Shown here piece after piece: positions 8,867 to 19,156 of a stretch of DNA of 64,000 nt (position 1 is the first letter of the stretch; each line of letters starts with the position of its first letter). The notes under the pieces are model-generated. The model had not been told where the DNA came from and did no database searches. It was given only the letters and a program-made list of their open reading frames with translations. Source of the DNA: Pedobacter ginsenosidimutans (GTDB lineage: Bacteria > Bacteroidota > Bacteroidia > Sphingobacteriales > Sphingobacteriaceae); the NCBI RefSeq assembly GCF_001442625.1, contig NZ_LMZQ01000007.1, forward strand, positions 62,001 through 126,000. The letters are read 5' to 3'. The position numbers and the translations under genes are program-made.

Positions 8867-8967
8867 CGTCATTTCGACTGGAGTGCAGCGAAATGGAGAA
8901 ATCTATATTATTTTAACTTATAGATTTCTCCACTACGGTTGAAATGACGATCCCACACAATGACGAT
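8867..8967. repeat. Intergenic palindromic repeat, family B
   Basis: GTCGTCATTTCGACTGGAG (8867-8885) and its near-inverse CGGTTGAAATGACGAT (8936-8951) enclose GGAGAAATCTAT and its inverse ATAGATTTCTCC. A short extra GACGA copy follows. Related words (GCAGCGGAATGGAGA, GACGATTTCTCC) recur at 53700-53780, so this is a second dispersed repeat family. Confidence 0.7.
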
Positions 8968-8976
8968 TCATTTATT

Positions 8977-10488
8977 CTAATATTTCAATCTGTTTTTTCT
9001 CCAATCAGAGCTATTTTTAACCACTGCATCCCCCAACTTCACCTCCTTTTTATCAAACAGCTTTGCAGCAATTACCGCGGCAATTAAGGCTTCTGTTTCA
9101 TCCTGTACCTTTAAGTTTTCTGGCTTAAAGTATTTACCTACAAAATGTGTATCGAAATTACCCGTTTTAAAAGCCTCGTGCTGCATCACAAATTTACCAA
9201 AACCCAAAGTAGTTTCTATCCCCGTAATATCATATTCTTCAATAGCCCTCACCATCCGCTCAATCGCTTCTTCCCTATCTTTCCCATAAGTGATCAGTTT
9301 GGCAATCATCGGATCATAATAAATCGGTATTTCCATGCCCTGTTCAAAGCCATCATCAACCCTTACCCCATTGCCTTTGGGCGTACTGTAAGTCTGCAAA
9401 GTGCCAATATCGGGCAGGAAATTATTCGCCGGGTCCTCAGCATAAACGCGAAGTTCTATCGCATGCCCACTGATTTTTAAGTCCTCCTGATTAAAACTCA
9501 GCTTTTCGCCGGAAGCAATTTTTAGCTGCTCTTTTACCAGATCTATCCCTGTAATTAGTTCGGTTACCGGATGTTCTACCTGTAAGCGGGTATTCATTTC
9601 CAGGAAAAAGAAATCGAGGTTTTCATCCAGGATAAATTCTACCGTACCTGCGCCGGTATAATTAACCGAACGGGCCACATCTACAGCACATTTACCCATC
9701 CGCTGCCTGATTTCTTCAGTTAAAACCGATGAAGGCGCCTCTTCTATCACTTTCTGGTGACGGCGTTGTACAGAGCATTCCCGTTCAAAAAGATGAACAA
9801 TATTACCATGGGTATCGCCCAAAACCTGTATTTCGATGTGCCTTGGTGAGGTAACATAACGTTCTATAAAAACAGCGCCATCGCCAAAGGCCGAGGTAGC
9901 CTCACTTACCGCAAGCTGCATCTGTTCTTCAAAATCTTCAGCCCGCTCTACAATGCGCATCCCCTTACCTCCGCCCCCTGCAGCTGCTTTGATCAAGATG
10001 GGGAAACCAACTTCGATTGCGCGGTGTTTTGCCTCGCTTACATCCTGAATGGCCTCTTCAGTCCCAGGAACCATAGGGATATTATATTTTAATGCTGCTG
10101 CCTTTGCAGATAATTTGTTACCCATGGTTTCCATGGCCTGCGGCGAAGGACCAACCAGGATGAGCCCAGCATCGGCAACTTTCTGTGCAAAACCTGCATT
10201 TTCTGATAAAAACCCATAACCTGGGTGAATGGCCTCTGCACCGGTTAATTTACAGGCTTCGATAATCTTCTCTCCTACCAGGTAACTTTGGTTGGATGGA
10301 GCCGGCCCAATACAAACCGCCTCATCGGCATAACGTACATGCAGCGCATTACGGTCTGCTTCTGAAAAAACAGCTACTGTTTTGATGCCCATTTCCTTTG
10401 CAGAACGCATGATACGCAAAGCAATTTCGCCACGGTTAGCGATGAGCAGTTTAGCGATTGGAGTTAGGGGTTTGGAGTTGTAAGGCAT
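8977..10488 (-). CDS. accC: Biotin carboxylase subunit of an acyl-CoA carboxylase
   Basis: A 503-residue ATP-grasp enzyme that carboxylates the biotin of a carrier protein. Visible motifs are KLLIANRGEIALRI, the glycine-rich ATP loop KAAAGGGGKGMR (about residue 170), and EMNTRLQVEHPVTE with catalytic residues (about 300). It is about 50 residues longer than E. coli AccC; a C-terminal extension of this kind is common in propionyl- or methylcrotonyl-CoA carboxylase subunits. No biotin carrier or carboxyltransferase gene is adjacent, so the substrate is undecided. The symbol is given in the broad sense. Confidence 0.85.
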   Translation of the reverse strand: MPYNSKPLTPIAKLLIANRGEIALRIMRSAKEMGIKTVAVFSEADRNALHVRYADEAVCIGPAPSNQSYLVGEKIIEACKLTGAEAIHPGYGFLSENAGFAQKVADAGLILVGPSPQAMETMGNKLSAKAAALKYNIPMVPGTEEAIQDVSEAKHRAIEVGFPILIKAAAGGGGKGMRIVERAEDFEEQMQLAVSEATSAFGDGAVFIERYVTSPRHIEIQVLGDTHGNIVHLFERECSVQRRHQKVIEEAPSSVLTEEIRQRMGKCAVDVARSVNYTGAGTVEFILDENLDFFFLEMNTRLQVEHPVTELITGIDLVKEQLKIASGEKLSFNQEDLKISGHAIELRVYAEDPANNFLPDIGTLQTYSTPKGNGVRVDDGFEQGMEIPIYYDPMIAKLITYGKDREEAIERMVRAIEEYDITGIETTLGFGKFVMQHEAFKTGNFDTHFVGKYFKPENLKVQDETEALIAAVIAAKLFDKKEVKLGDAVVKNSSDWRKNRLKY

Positions 10489-10568
10489 TTGGCTAGACTT
10501 TATAATCTTATTAAACCGGACTATTGACTAAAAACTTCGGACTCCCGTCTCCGGACCTCCGACTATAC

Positions 10569-11591
10569 CTACAAATGTAATATTATTTCGATAGCCTGAT
10601 CGATCATTTCTGCACTCAGATCCAGATGTGTAACCAAACGGATCGTACTTGCACTGGTGGTATTGCAATGGAGTCCTTTTTCTTTCAATTGATGCACAAT
10701 TTTCTCTGCCGATCCCTTTTCTACTTCAAAAATAACAATATTGGTCTCAACAGGCATTACAGACTTTACATATCTTGCGGTTGCTAAAGCATTTGCCAAA
10801 GCCTGTGCATGGGCATGATCATCTTTTAAGCGTGTTACATGATGATCGAGTGCATAAATGCCAGCGGCAGCCAAAAACCCTGCCTGGCGCATGCCTCCTC
10901 CGAAAGCTTTTCTAATTTTTCGGGCTTTATGGATCATTTGTTTGCTGCCCAATAGCACAGAGCCAACTGGTGCACCAAGTCCTTTAGACAGGCAAATCGA
11001 AATCCCATCAAAATATTTGCCGTACTCGCCCGCCTCGTCGCCAGTAGCCACAAGTGCATTAAAGATACGCGCACCGTCTAAATGCAATTTCAATCCTTTT
11101 ATATTACAGAGGTGATGGATTGGGGCAATCTGCGATAAAGTATAACAGCTTCCGCCGCCTTTATTTACCGTATTTTCTAAAACAACCAAACTGGAGTTGG
11201 GGTAGTGAATATTATCTTCGTTGATTTCAGGCTCAATCAGCTCTGGCGTCAAAATTCCGCGTTCGCCATGCAACAACCTTACCGATGCACCTGAGTGATA
11301 GGCAATGCCTCCAATTTCGTAGCGGTAAACATGTGCGGTCTGATCGCAGATCACCTCATCCATGGGCTGGGTAAAACACTTGATCGCAATCTGGTTGGTC
11401 ATCGTTCCCGAAGGACAGAATAATCCGGCCTCCATGTTAAAAGTCGAAGCCAGTTTTGTCTCCAATGCATGCACCGTTTCATCTTCACCAAAAACGTCGT
11501 CGCCCACTTTTGCATTCATCATGGCATCTAACATTCCGGCAGTAGGCTTGGTTACCGTATCACTCCTGAAATCTAAAAATCTGTTGTTCAT
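10569..11591 (-). CDS. ltaE: Low-specificity L-threonine aldolase
   Basis: A 340-residue PLP enzyme of fold type I that cleaves L-threonine or allo-threonine to glycine and acetaldehyde. Typical motifs are FRSDTVTKPT at the start, DDVFGEDETV, and ICLSKGLGAPVGS, whose Lys binds PLP. The ATG at 11591 (MNNRFLDF) is chosen because the family begins there; an upstream start at 11639 adds 16 non-conserved residues. The gene diverges from a kinase-like gene, with a palindrome of the Nudix-regulon type in between (11690-11708). Confidence 0.9.
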   Translation of the reverse strand: MNNRFLDFRSDTVTKPTAGMLDAMMNAKVGDDVFGEDETVHALETKLASTFNMEAGLFCPSGTMTNQIAIKCFTQPMDEVICDQTAHVYRYEIGGIAYHSGASVRLLHGERGILTPELIEPEINEDNIHYPNSSLVVLENTVNKGGGSCYTLSQIAPIHHLCNIKGLKLHLDGARIFNALVATGDEAGEYGKYFDGISICLSKGLGAPVGSVLLGSKQMIHKARKIRKAFGGGMRQAGFLAAAGIYALDHHVTRLKDDHAHAQALANALATARYVKSVMPVETNIVIFEVEKGSAEKIVHQLKEKGLHCNTTSASTIRLVTHLDLSAEMIDQAIEIILHL

Positions 11592-11689
11592 TTCGCTATC
11601 TGGTTGTAAAATATTGTTGATGTTTAAAAAAAAGACCAATGCCCTTTCTGGTATAATTTTAAGGTTTTTCGGCGATTAAACGCCCTATA

Positions 11690-11708
11690 TAGTGTATTTT
11701 TTACACAC
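11690..11708. promoter_or_regulatory. Palindromic operator, site A (Nudix regulon)
   Basis: TAGTGTA (11690-11696), five T and TACACAC (11702-11708). It matches the 19-bp form TAGTGTA-N5-TACACTA with two mismatches. It lies 99 bases upstream of the threonine aldolase ATG and 104 upstream of the kinase ATG, so either gene could be the target. Confidence 0.6.
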
Positions 11709-11811
11709 TTAATTTTCGACAACAACAAATTGTTAAAAAATTATTAAAAAAAAGGATACAAAATATAAGACTTTTTATACTTTTATCGTGCTAAAACCAA
11801 AAATAAATAAA

Positions 11812-12672
11812 ATGATAGTAATTGCAGACGGCGGATCTACCAAAACAAATTGGTGTTTGATTAACGAGGCCGGCAGAAAAATTTACTTTAACACCGAAGG
11901 TTACAATCCATATTTTTCAAAAGGAGAGTACATTGTAAAGTCTTTGAATGAGACTCTTCCAGACCACTTGGAAAGAGAGAAATTAACAGCAGTTTATTAC
12001 TACGGTGCCGGCTGTTCTACACCTGCAAATGTTAAGATTGTGGCCGATGCCATGCAACAGATCTTTACCAATGCAACCATTTTTGTAGGCCATGATTTAC
12101 TTGCTTCATCTAGAGCACTCCTTGGAAACGAGCCAGGATTTGCTGCTATTTTAGGCACAGGTACAAATTCATGCCTTTATGATGGATCTGAAATCACCAT
12201 GAACATCGATTCATTGGGTTATTTCCTGGGTGATGAAGGTAGCGGTTCGTACATCGGTAAACGCATTTTAAGCGATTACATGAAAGGTTACATGCCGAAA
12301 GGATTACGTGAAGCTTTTTACGACAACTACGCTTTAACCAACGAAGATATTTTCGATAACATTTATAATAAGCCACTGCCAAACCGTTTCTGCGCAAGCT
12401 TTAGTAAATTTCTGTACGATTTTAAAGATAACTACGAAGATTATGCCTTTGCTACCATTGATTATGCTTTTACTGCATTTTTCGAAGCTTTGGTAATCCA
12501 CTACCCTAACTACAAAGACCACAAATTGAACTGTGTGGGTTCTGTAGGTTATAGTTTCCGTGATATTTTAAGTATTGTAGCCGATCGCTACGAAATGGGC
12601 GTGGGCAAGATTATCCGCTCACCTATAGATGATCTGGTACATTATCACCTGGAGTTAGCTCCGAAGGCTTAG
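11812..12672 (+). CDS. BadF/BadG-type ATPase, probable N-acetylhexosamine kinase
   Basis: A 286-residue ASKHA-fold protein similar to eukaryotic-type N-acetylglucosamine kinases. The phosphate-1 motif ADGGSTKTNW at residues 5-14, FVGHDLLAS with the likely catalytic Asp (about 100), the phosphate-2 motif ILGTGTNS and LGDEGSGSYIGK are intact, so it should be an active sugar kinase. The ATG at 11812 is preferred over a GTG at 11788 because the motif then starts at the usual distance. A paralogue that has lost the first motif lies at 14615-15457. It ends in a 22-bp hairpin shared with the convergent regulator. The sugar substrate is unknown. Confidence 0.8.
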   Translation: MIVIADGGSTKTNWCLINEAGRKIYFNTEGYNPYFSKGEYIVKSLNETLPDHLEREKLTAVYYYGAGCSTPANVKIVADAMQQIFTNATIFVGHDLLASSRALLGNEPGFAAILGTGTNSCLYDGSEITMNIDSLGYFLGDEGSGSYIGKRILSDYMKGYMPKGLREAFYDNYALTNEDIFDNIYNKPLPNRFCASFSKFLYDFKDNYEDYAFATIDYAFTAFFEALVIHYPNYKDHKLNCVGSVGYSFRDILSIVADRYEMGVGKIIRSPIDDLVHYHLELAPKA

Positions 12673-12714
12673 TCCTAAGTCCGGAGTCTTCAGTCCGGAG
12701 TCGGATTACAACCA

Positions 12715-12759
12715 TACAAAAAATCCCCGATTTGAAATTCAAATCGGGGATTTTTTGTA
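12715..12759. terminator. Bidirectional 22-bp terminator hairpin
   Basis: The sequence at 12715-12736 is perfectly inverted at 12738-12759, with AAAAAATCCCCGATT as the core of the left arm. A-run and T-run flanks make it work in both directions. It separates the kinase (+) from the convergent Nudix regulator (-). Confidence 0.9.
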
Positions 12760-12825
12760 TCTATATAGAAGTATCTTTCCAGCTCTTCGTCTTGTATCTC
12801 ATGTCTCAGATCTAATGTCTCACAT

Positions 12826-13515
12826 CTAAAAAGAAATCTCCTTACCAAAAAGCTTCGCGTACTTACGTTTATCAAAACGGTACAAAGTAGCCGCACGATA
12901 AGAAACACCTTTTTGTTTTTCATCAAGCTCTTTTAGCACACCAAAACTCACAATCTTCTTTCTAAAGTTCCTTTTATCGAGTTTTTTGCCCAAAACCAGT
13001 TCATAAACATGCTGCAATTGCGTTAAGGTAAATTTCTCTGGCAAGAGTTCGAAAGCAATTGGCTGGTGTTTAATCCGGCGTTTTATTTTTTCTAATCCTT
13101 TATCATAAATTTTCTGGTGATCGAAAGCCAGTTTAGGCAGATCGGTAATCGGCAACCAGTTGGCGCGTTTTGCATAGGTACTGATCGGGCGTAGCTCTTT
13201 ATCTCCGCCCAAACGGATCAAAGCATAATAAGCTAAAGTAATTACCCTTCCTTGCGGGTGCCTGTGCGGATCGCCAAAAGCATAATACTGCTCCATATAA
13301 ATACCACGCAAACCAGTAAGTTCGTACAAAATACGGGAGGCTGATTGATCTAAACTTTCATCAGGGCCAACAATGTTACCGGGCAGTGCCCACCAATCTT
13401 TAAACGGTTCTTCATTCCTTTCGATCAGTAGGATTTTTAATTCCTTACCATCAAATCCAAACAAAACGCAATCTATCGAGAATACAGAATCTAAATGAGG
13501 TAAAATTTGTTCCAA
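12826..13515 (-). CDS. Nudix-type transcriptional regulator (NrtR-like)
   Basis: A 229-residue protein with an N-terminal Nudix-like domain (about 10-145) and a C-terminal winged helix (about 150-225: LPEKFTLTQLQHVYELVLGKKLDKRNFRKK). This order is that of NrtR-family regulators, which include AraR of Bacteroides. The Nudix box is degenerate: GNIVGPDESLDQSASRILYEL lacks the RE..EE acidic set, so ligand sensing rather than hydrolysis is expected. The likely start is a TTG at 13515; no ATG fits. The TAGTGTA palindromes on both sides and the convergent/divergent sugar genes suggest that it controls glycolysis. Ligand unknown. Confidence 0.8.
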   Translation of the reverse strand: MEQILPHLDSVFSIDCVLFGFDGKELKILLIERNEEPFKDWWALPGNIVGPDESLDQSASRILYELTGLRGIYMEQYYAFGDPHRHPQGRVITLAYYALIRLGGDKELRPISTYAKRANWLPITDLPKLAFDHQKIYDKGLEKIKRRIKHQPIAFELLPEKFTLTQLQHVYELVLGKKLDKRNFRKKIVSFGVLKELDEKQKGVSYRAATLYRFDKRKYAKLFGKEISF

Positions 13516-13589
13516 AGTAAAATTTAGTTATTTTAAGCAGATAAAGGTATGACTTTCAATATTAAGTAAAAAAAATAAAATAAATTACT

Positions 13590-13608
13590 TAGTGTAAAAA
13601 ATACACAC
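13590..13608. promoter_or_regulatory. Palindromic operator, site B, upstream of pfkA
   Basis: TAGTGTA (13590-13596), five A and TACACAC (13602-13608). It abuts TATATTCG at 13609-13616, a one-mismatch -7 box, and lies 18 bases upstream of the pfkA ATG. The Nudix regulator starts 75 bases away on the other strand, so autoregulation is also possible. Confidence 0.7.
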
Positions 13609-13626
13609 TATATTCGTGTTATAAAG

Positions 13627-14613
13627 ATGGAGCCAAATATAAAAAATATAGCCGTATTAACTTCTGGAGGCGATGCCCCAGGAATGAATGCTGCAATCAG
13701 AGCTGTTGTACGTACCGGAATTTACCATGGCATTAACATGTTTGGTGTAATGCAAGGTTACCAGGGTTTAATTACCGACAACATAAAACCAATGGACGCC
13801 CGTTCTGTAAGTAATATTTTACACTTGGGTGGTACCATATTAAAAACTGCACGCTGTTTAGAGTTTAAAACAGACGAAGGTCAACAGATTGCCTACAATA
13901 ACTTAAAGAAAAACGATATTGATGGACTAGTGGTAATCGGAGGTGACGGAACATTTACCGGAGCGAAACGCTTTTCAGAAACTTTTGGAGTTAAGGTAAT
14001 CGGTATACCGGGTACAATTGATAACGACTTGGTTGGATCTGATTTTACCTTGGGTTACGATACAGCTATTAATACAGTAATCGAAGCGATTGATAAAATC
14101 AGGGATACTGCCGATGCCCACGACCGTTTATTCTTTATAGAAGTAATGGGTCGCGATTCGGGCTGTATTGCACTAAGAAGTTCGATTGCCAGTGGTGCCG
14201 AAGCTGTTTTGTTACCTGAAAAGGAAACCAGCGTTAACGAATTGATTAATAAACTAGCCTTAGGAGCTGCTACAAAAAAATCATCGAGTATTGTTATCGT
14301 GGCCGAAGGCCATAAACAAGGTGGCGCTTACGATATTGCTAAAAAGGTAAAGGAAACTTTTGATCATTACGATACCAAAGTAACCATACTTGGCCACCTT
14401 CAACGTGGTGGCAGCCCAAGCAGTTTTGACAGAATTTTGGGCAGTCGTTTAGGTTTTGCCGCAGTAAATGCGTTAATTGCAGGCGAAACGGAGCAAATGG
14501 TAGGTTTAAAAGGAAACGAAATAAAATTAACCAGCATAAGAGAGGCTTTAACCGCTCATTCTTTTAAACTCGAGCCCGATTTAATGGAAATGACAGAGGT
14601 ACTTTCAATATAA
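13627..14613 (+). CDS. pfkA: ATP-dependent 6-phosphofructokinase
   Basis: A 328-residue group A phosphofructokinase that phosphorylates fructose-6-phosphate. Motifs are LTSGGDAPGMNAAIR at the start, GGDGTFTGAKRF (Gly after the GGD marks ATP rather than PPi use), GIPGTIDNDL with the catalytic TIDND, and EVMGRDSGCIAL. It opens a three-gene operon: one base to the kinase-like gene, then seven bases to gapA. Site B, directly upstream of the start, suggests control by the Nudix regulator. Confidence 0.95.
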   Translation: MEPNIKNIAVLTSGGDAPGMNAAIRAVVRTGIYHGINMFGVMQGYQGLITDNIKPMDARSVSNILHLGGTILKTARCLEFKTDEGQQIAYNNLKKNDIDGLVVIGGDGTFTGAKRFSETFGVKVIGIPGTIDNDLVGSDFTLGYDTAINTVIEAIDKIRDTADAHDRLFFIEVMGRDSGCIALRSSIASGAEAVLLPEKETSVNELINKLALGAATKKSSSIVIVAEGHKQGGAYDIAKKVKETFDHYDTKVTILGHLQRGGSPSSFDRILGSRLGFAAVNALIAGETEQMVGLKGNEIKLTSIREALTAHSFKLEPDLMEMTEVLSI

Positions 14614-14614
14614 T

Positions 14615-16463
<1,849 letters not shown>

Positions 16464-16498
16464 CAAAAAAGTGCTTTAAGCGCTTTTCAAAGCTATAT

Positions 16499-16536
16499 AA
16501 AAGGCAACATTATTCATTTAATGTTGCCTTTTTGTT
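16499..16536 (+). terminator. Terminator of the pfkA-gapA operon
   Basis: A perfect 14-bp stem, AAAAGGCAACATTA (16499-16512) with its inverse at 16519-16532, loop TTCATT, followed by T-rich sequence. It starts 36 bases after the gapA stop. Confidence 0.9.
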
Positions 16537-16846
16537 TTAAACATGTTTTTCACCAGTAAAATATATTTTAATTTTGACCGATAAAATATTTTATCACTAA
16601 TTATCATATCAAAAATCACCTTTAACACCACAAAAAACTCAAAAAACGCAATAAAAAACTGATAAAAATCAATTTAAAGCCAAAAACAAATTGAATTTGA
16701 CTATATCATATCATAAATTGACAATATTTAACAATTACTTAACATATTTTTCCATTATATTTGCAACACAGTCGTTTTAAACACCGAAATCTTCTATAAA
16801 AGGATCAGTAAATAAAAAATGACAAAAAAAATACTTAAATTTTTCT

Positions 16847-16865
16847 TAGTGTATTTTTTACACTA
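16847..16865. promoter_or_regulatory. Palindromic operator, site C (perfect)
   Basis: TAGTGTA-TTTTT-TACACTA, a perfect 7-bp inverted repeat with a five-base spacer. It ends 13 bases before an exact -7 box, TATATTTG at 16879-16886, and so covers the -33 region of that promoter. No gene over 41 codons follows on this strand. Confidence 0.7.
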
Positions 16866-16886
16866 TCAAATTTTTTACTATATTTG

Positions 16887-17052
16887 TAGAGTAATAAACG
16901 AAACGATGTTTATCACCACTAAAAAAGATAAATCATTTTCTTGAAAAACCGCGGTTTAGATGGAAGATTAAAGACAAAGCCTGGCTCATAACAGGTTTAT
17001 ATTTGGTTAGAAAAAAGAGACAAGTCTGGATAGATTGTCTCTTTTCTTATTT
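16887..17052 (+). ncRNA. Possible small RNA after the gapA operon
   Basis: The 642-base gap between gapA and the phosphoesterase holds no clear gene. It has operator site C, a TATATTTG -7 box and, about 130 bases on, a hairpin (AAAAGAGACAA at 17013-17023, inverse at 17035-17045) with a T-rich tail. The transcript would be about 160 nt. A 41-codon ORF (16819-16944) overlaps but starts upstream of the operator and reads through it. The hairpin could instead end the convergent phosphoesterase gene. No known RNA family was recognised. Confidence 0.3.
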
Positions 17053-17105
17053 AAGGGCTATTTGAAATACAATAGCATTAAAATTCTTCGGGTACGGAAA
17101 GTCTT

Positions 17106-17852
17106 TTAAATTTCAATTATCAATTCTTTATCATAACCGTTATACTTTTCACTAATATATCCATGAGGATTACAAATAATCTCAGTTTCACCAAGATTAT
17201 ACCTTACCGGGATATGGACATGACCATGAATCCAATAAACAGGTTTGTATTTGATGATGACATCTTCAAGATCTGATGCATAAGCAGCTGCAACAGGATC
17301 CTTTTTATAATCCAGAGGAATAGATCTGATGCTAGGGGCATGATGGGTAATCACTACATTTTTATCAGATTTTGATCCCGCTAAACTGTTCTGCAGCCAG
17401 TTTTTAGAAATCTGGTGGATTTTATAGGTGTCGATTGTCCTTAATTTTGAATATGAAGGATTCCTCCTGATCATCCGGTAATCATTCATTTTGCTCTGAC
17501 AGATAATACCATATTCTATGGGATTTCCAAATAGCGAAAAATCTGTCCATAAAGTTGCTCCATGAAATCTTATCCCTTCGAGCTCAATACTATCGTTCTC
17601 CAGCACGCTAACATTAGAACCTCTTGACGCTTCTATTATTTTATTGAGCGTGTTGGGATATGTTCCTTTATAATATTCGTGGTTGCCCAAAACATAAATT
17701 ACAGGTTTGTCTGGAATATTTTCTTTAATCCATTCAAGACCTTTTGTACCTAAATTGATGTCGCCTGCCAGAATAACCAGATCAGCATTTCCGAAAAACA
17801 ATTCAGAAATACCAAATTCTTGATGTAAATCACTTATGATCTGTATTTTCAA
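17106..17852 (-). CDS. Calcineurin-like metallophosphoesterase
   Basis: A 248-residue phosphoesterase with the full set of metal-binding motifs in order: SDLHQEF (D, H), LAGDINLG (GD), VLGNHEYYKG (GNHE), VITHHAPS and WIHGHVHIP (GHVH). Two metals should be bound; the substrate is unknown. Its start is a TTG at 17852, forced by the DLH motif at residue 8; no ATG lies upstream in frame. It is the last of three minus-strand genes and shares the hairpin at 17013-17045 as a terminator. Confidence 0.88.
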   Translation of the reverse strand: MKIQIISDLHQEFGISELFFGNADLVILAGDINLGTKGLEWIKENIPDKPVIYVLGNHEYYKGTYPNTLNKIIEASRGSNVSVLENDSIELEGIRFHGATLWTDFSLFGNPIEYGIICQSKMNDYRMIRRNPSYSKLRTIDTYKIHQISKNWLQNSLAGSKSDKNVVITHHAPSIRSIPLDYKKDPVAAAYASDLEDVIIKYKPVYWIHGHVHIPVRYNLGETEIICNPHGYISEKYNGYDKELIIEI

Positions 17853-17868
17853 TCGTTTATTTCAATTA

Positions 17869-18305
17869 TTACTGCCACAAAATACAATTGATGCTACAAA
17901 GAAAAGTACTTTTAATAGGCTTGCCATTTACCACAGGCGCTTTCCAGCCCTTTAGCACTAAAAGCTTTGCCCTCATTTTAGCCTCACAGTCTTTGGTGAG
18001 GCTTTCATCAGGAAAACCAACATCTGTTATATCTCCCTTTTCGTTAACATACAAGATCATCTTTAATTTAGTTGAGTTGGAGGATACCCACTGTTCTTAA
18101 AATCCTCCTTATTCATTAAGGGCATTACCTCATTACTTAAATACCTATAAAACCCACCTATCCCGCCTTTTGTATAAGTTGGTAAAGTATTTTCATATTG
18201 GGGCCGGGAAACAACTTTTTTAGATGTGCTGGTTTTGATCTGCGTATGCCCCTCATAAAAGCCTGCAACAATTAAAACCAAAAGAATAAGACGAGCGCGT
18301 TTCAT
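17869..18305 (-). pseudogene. TonB C-terminal-like secreted protein, split by a frameshift
   Basis: Two reading frames together make one protein. Part 1 (18063-18305, 80 residues) has a signal peptide (VLIVAGFYEGHTQ) and ends GYPPTQLN. Part 2 (17869-18060, 63 residues) starts MILYVNEKGDITDVGF and ends with SINCILWQ. The second half has the pattern of the TonB C-terminal domain (strand, CEAKMRAKLLVLKGWKAP, VNGKPIKS). Adding one A to the run CTAAATTAAAG at the junction restores a single frame (QLKLKMILYV). So this is either a true single-base deletion, a sequencing error or slippage. Role unknown. Confidence 0.7.
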
Positions 18306-18328
18306 CTTATGAAGATAAAAAAAATCTG

Positions 18329-19078
18329 CTAAACTACCTCAATCCCCAAATGTCTATAAGGCTCCAGGATCGTATTATCAGGATCTGTTTCAGTGATAAT
18401 TACATCTACATCGGTAACCGGGCAAACATAGTAAGACTCCACAGTATTTATTTTCTCGAGTGCGGATAGCGCAATGATTTTCTGCGCCTGATTGATCATG
18501 ACATTGTTCAGCTGGGCATCTTCATATATTATAGAGGTAATGCCCATGCTATAGTGCAAACTACAGATACCAAGCATGCAGACATCAGCCCTGACCTTTC
18601 TAAAAGTATCGATGGTTTCTTGCCCCATGGTGGTAAATGCTGTTTTATGCAATCTTCCGCCGGCAAATATCACTTCGGCATTGGGGTGGTCTTCCAAAAT
18701 ATTGGCAACAGGAAAGCTGTTGGTAATAATGGTGATTTTTAAATCTTTAGGCAATGCGGCAGCCAGCGCCACTACCGAGGTACCGCCATCGAAAAATACC
18801 ACCTGACCATCTTTCAAAAACCCTAAGGCTTTGTTTGCAATAACCTGTTTGTGCTGCTGATTGTACTTTTCCCTATCCCGGTAATGCTGTGGAATGGGTG
18901 AGTGGGAAATTGCACCACCCCTAACCGCCCTGAGCAGCCCTTGCATATCGAGCTCCTTAATATCACGGCGTACAGTATCTTCTGATACATTTAACAATGT
19001 GCTCAATTCGTTCAACCGTACCTTAGTGTCTTTTTCCAGGGTATTTATAATGATCTGTAGACGCTCTTCTTTTACCAT
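18329..19078 (-). CDS. DeoR/GlpR family transcriptional regulator
   Basis: A 249-residue regulator with an N-terminal DeoR helix-turn-helix (VRLNELSTLLNVSEDTVRRDIKELDMQG, about residues 18-45) and a C-terminal sugar-phosphate-sensing domain (VVFFDGGTSVVALAAALP, then IITNS, FAGGRLH). Such proteins sense phosphorylated sugars or nucleosides. It diverges from a 5'-nucleotidase gene, and three copies of a TGCA-type palindrome lie in the shared 96-base promoter region, so it probably represses itself and that gene. Confidence 0.9.
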   Translation of the reverse strand: MVKEERLQIIINTLEKDTKVRLNELSTLLNVSEDTVRRDIKELDMQGLLRAVRGGAISHSPIPQHYRDREKYNQQHKQVIANKALGFLKDGQVVFFDGGTSVVALAAALPKDLKITIITNSFPVANILEDHPNAEVIFAGGRLHKTAFTTMGQETIDTFRKVRADVCMLGICSLHYSMGITSIIYEDAQLNNVMINQAQKIIALSALEKINTVESYYVCPVTDVDVIITETDPDNTILEPYRHLGIEVV

Positions 19079-19083
19079 ACTAA

Positions 19084-19097
19084 TGCAATATATTGCA
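19084..19097. promoter_or_regulatory. DeoR-type palindrome, copy 1
   Basis: TGCAATATATTGCA, a perfect 14-bp palindrome 6 bases upstream of the DeoR start codon. It overlaps by two bases the minus-strand -7 box TATATTTG (19096-19103), so it covers the transcription start. Confidence 0.7.
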
Positions 19098-19125
19098 AAT
19101 ATATAAATTAAAAAAGATTATTATT

Positions 19126-19139
19126 TGCAATATATTGCA
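19126..19139. promoter_or_regulatory. DeoR-type palindrome, copy 2
   Basis: A second identical TGCAATATATTGCA. Its centre is 42 bases from copy 1, four helical turns. It overlaps the -33 element (TTTG at 19124-19127) of the plus-strand promoter whose -7 box is TATTTTTG at 19148-19155. Confidence 0.7.
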
Positions 19140-19156
19140 GTATTAAATATTTTTGT

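Noticed and set aside
8843..8976. FMN riboswitch upstream of riboflavin synthase
   Set aside because: The region holds a family B palindromic repeat; none of the conserved RFN helices is recognisable.
11788..11811. GTG start for the first kinase
   Set aside because: It would add eight residues before the conserved motif and lies at the likely transcription start; the ATG at 11812 fits better.
12690..12926. A 78-codon minus-strand frame overlapping the end of the Nudix regulator
   Set aside because: It runs through the 22-bp terminator and repeats and overlaps a conserved gene in another frame.
16819..16944. A 41-codon ORF after gapA
   Set aside because: It passes through the perfect operator and a -7 box, and shows no domain; kept only as an alternative in the small RNA entry.
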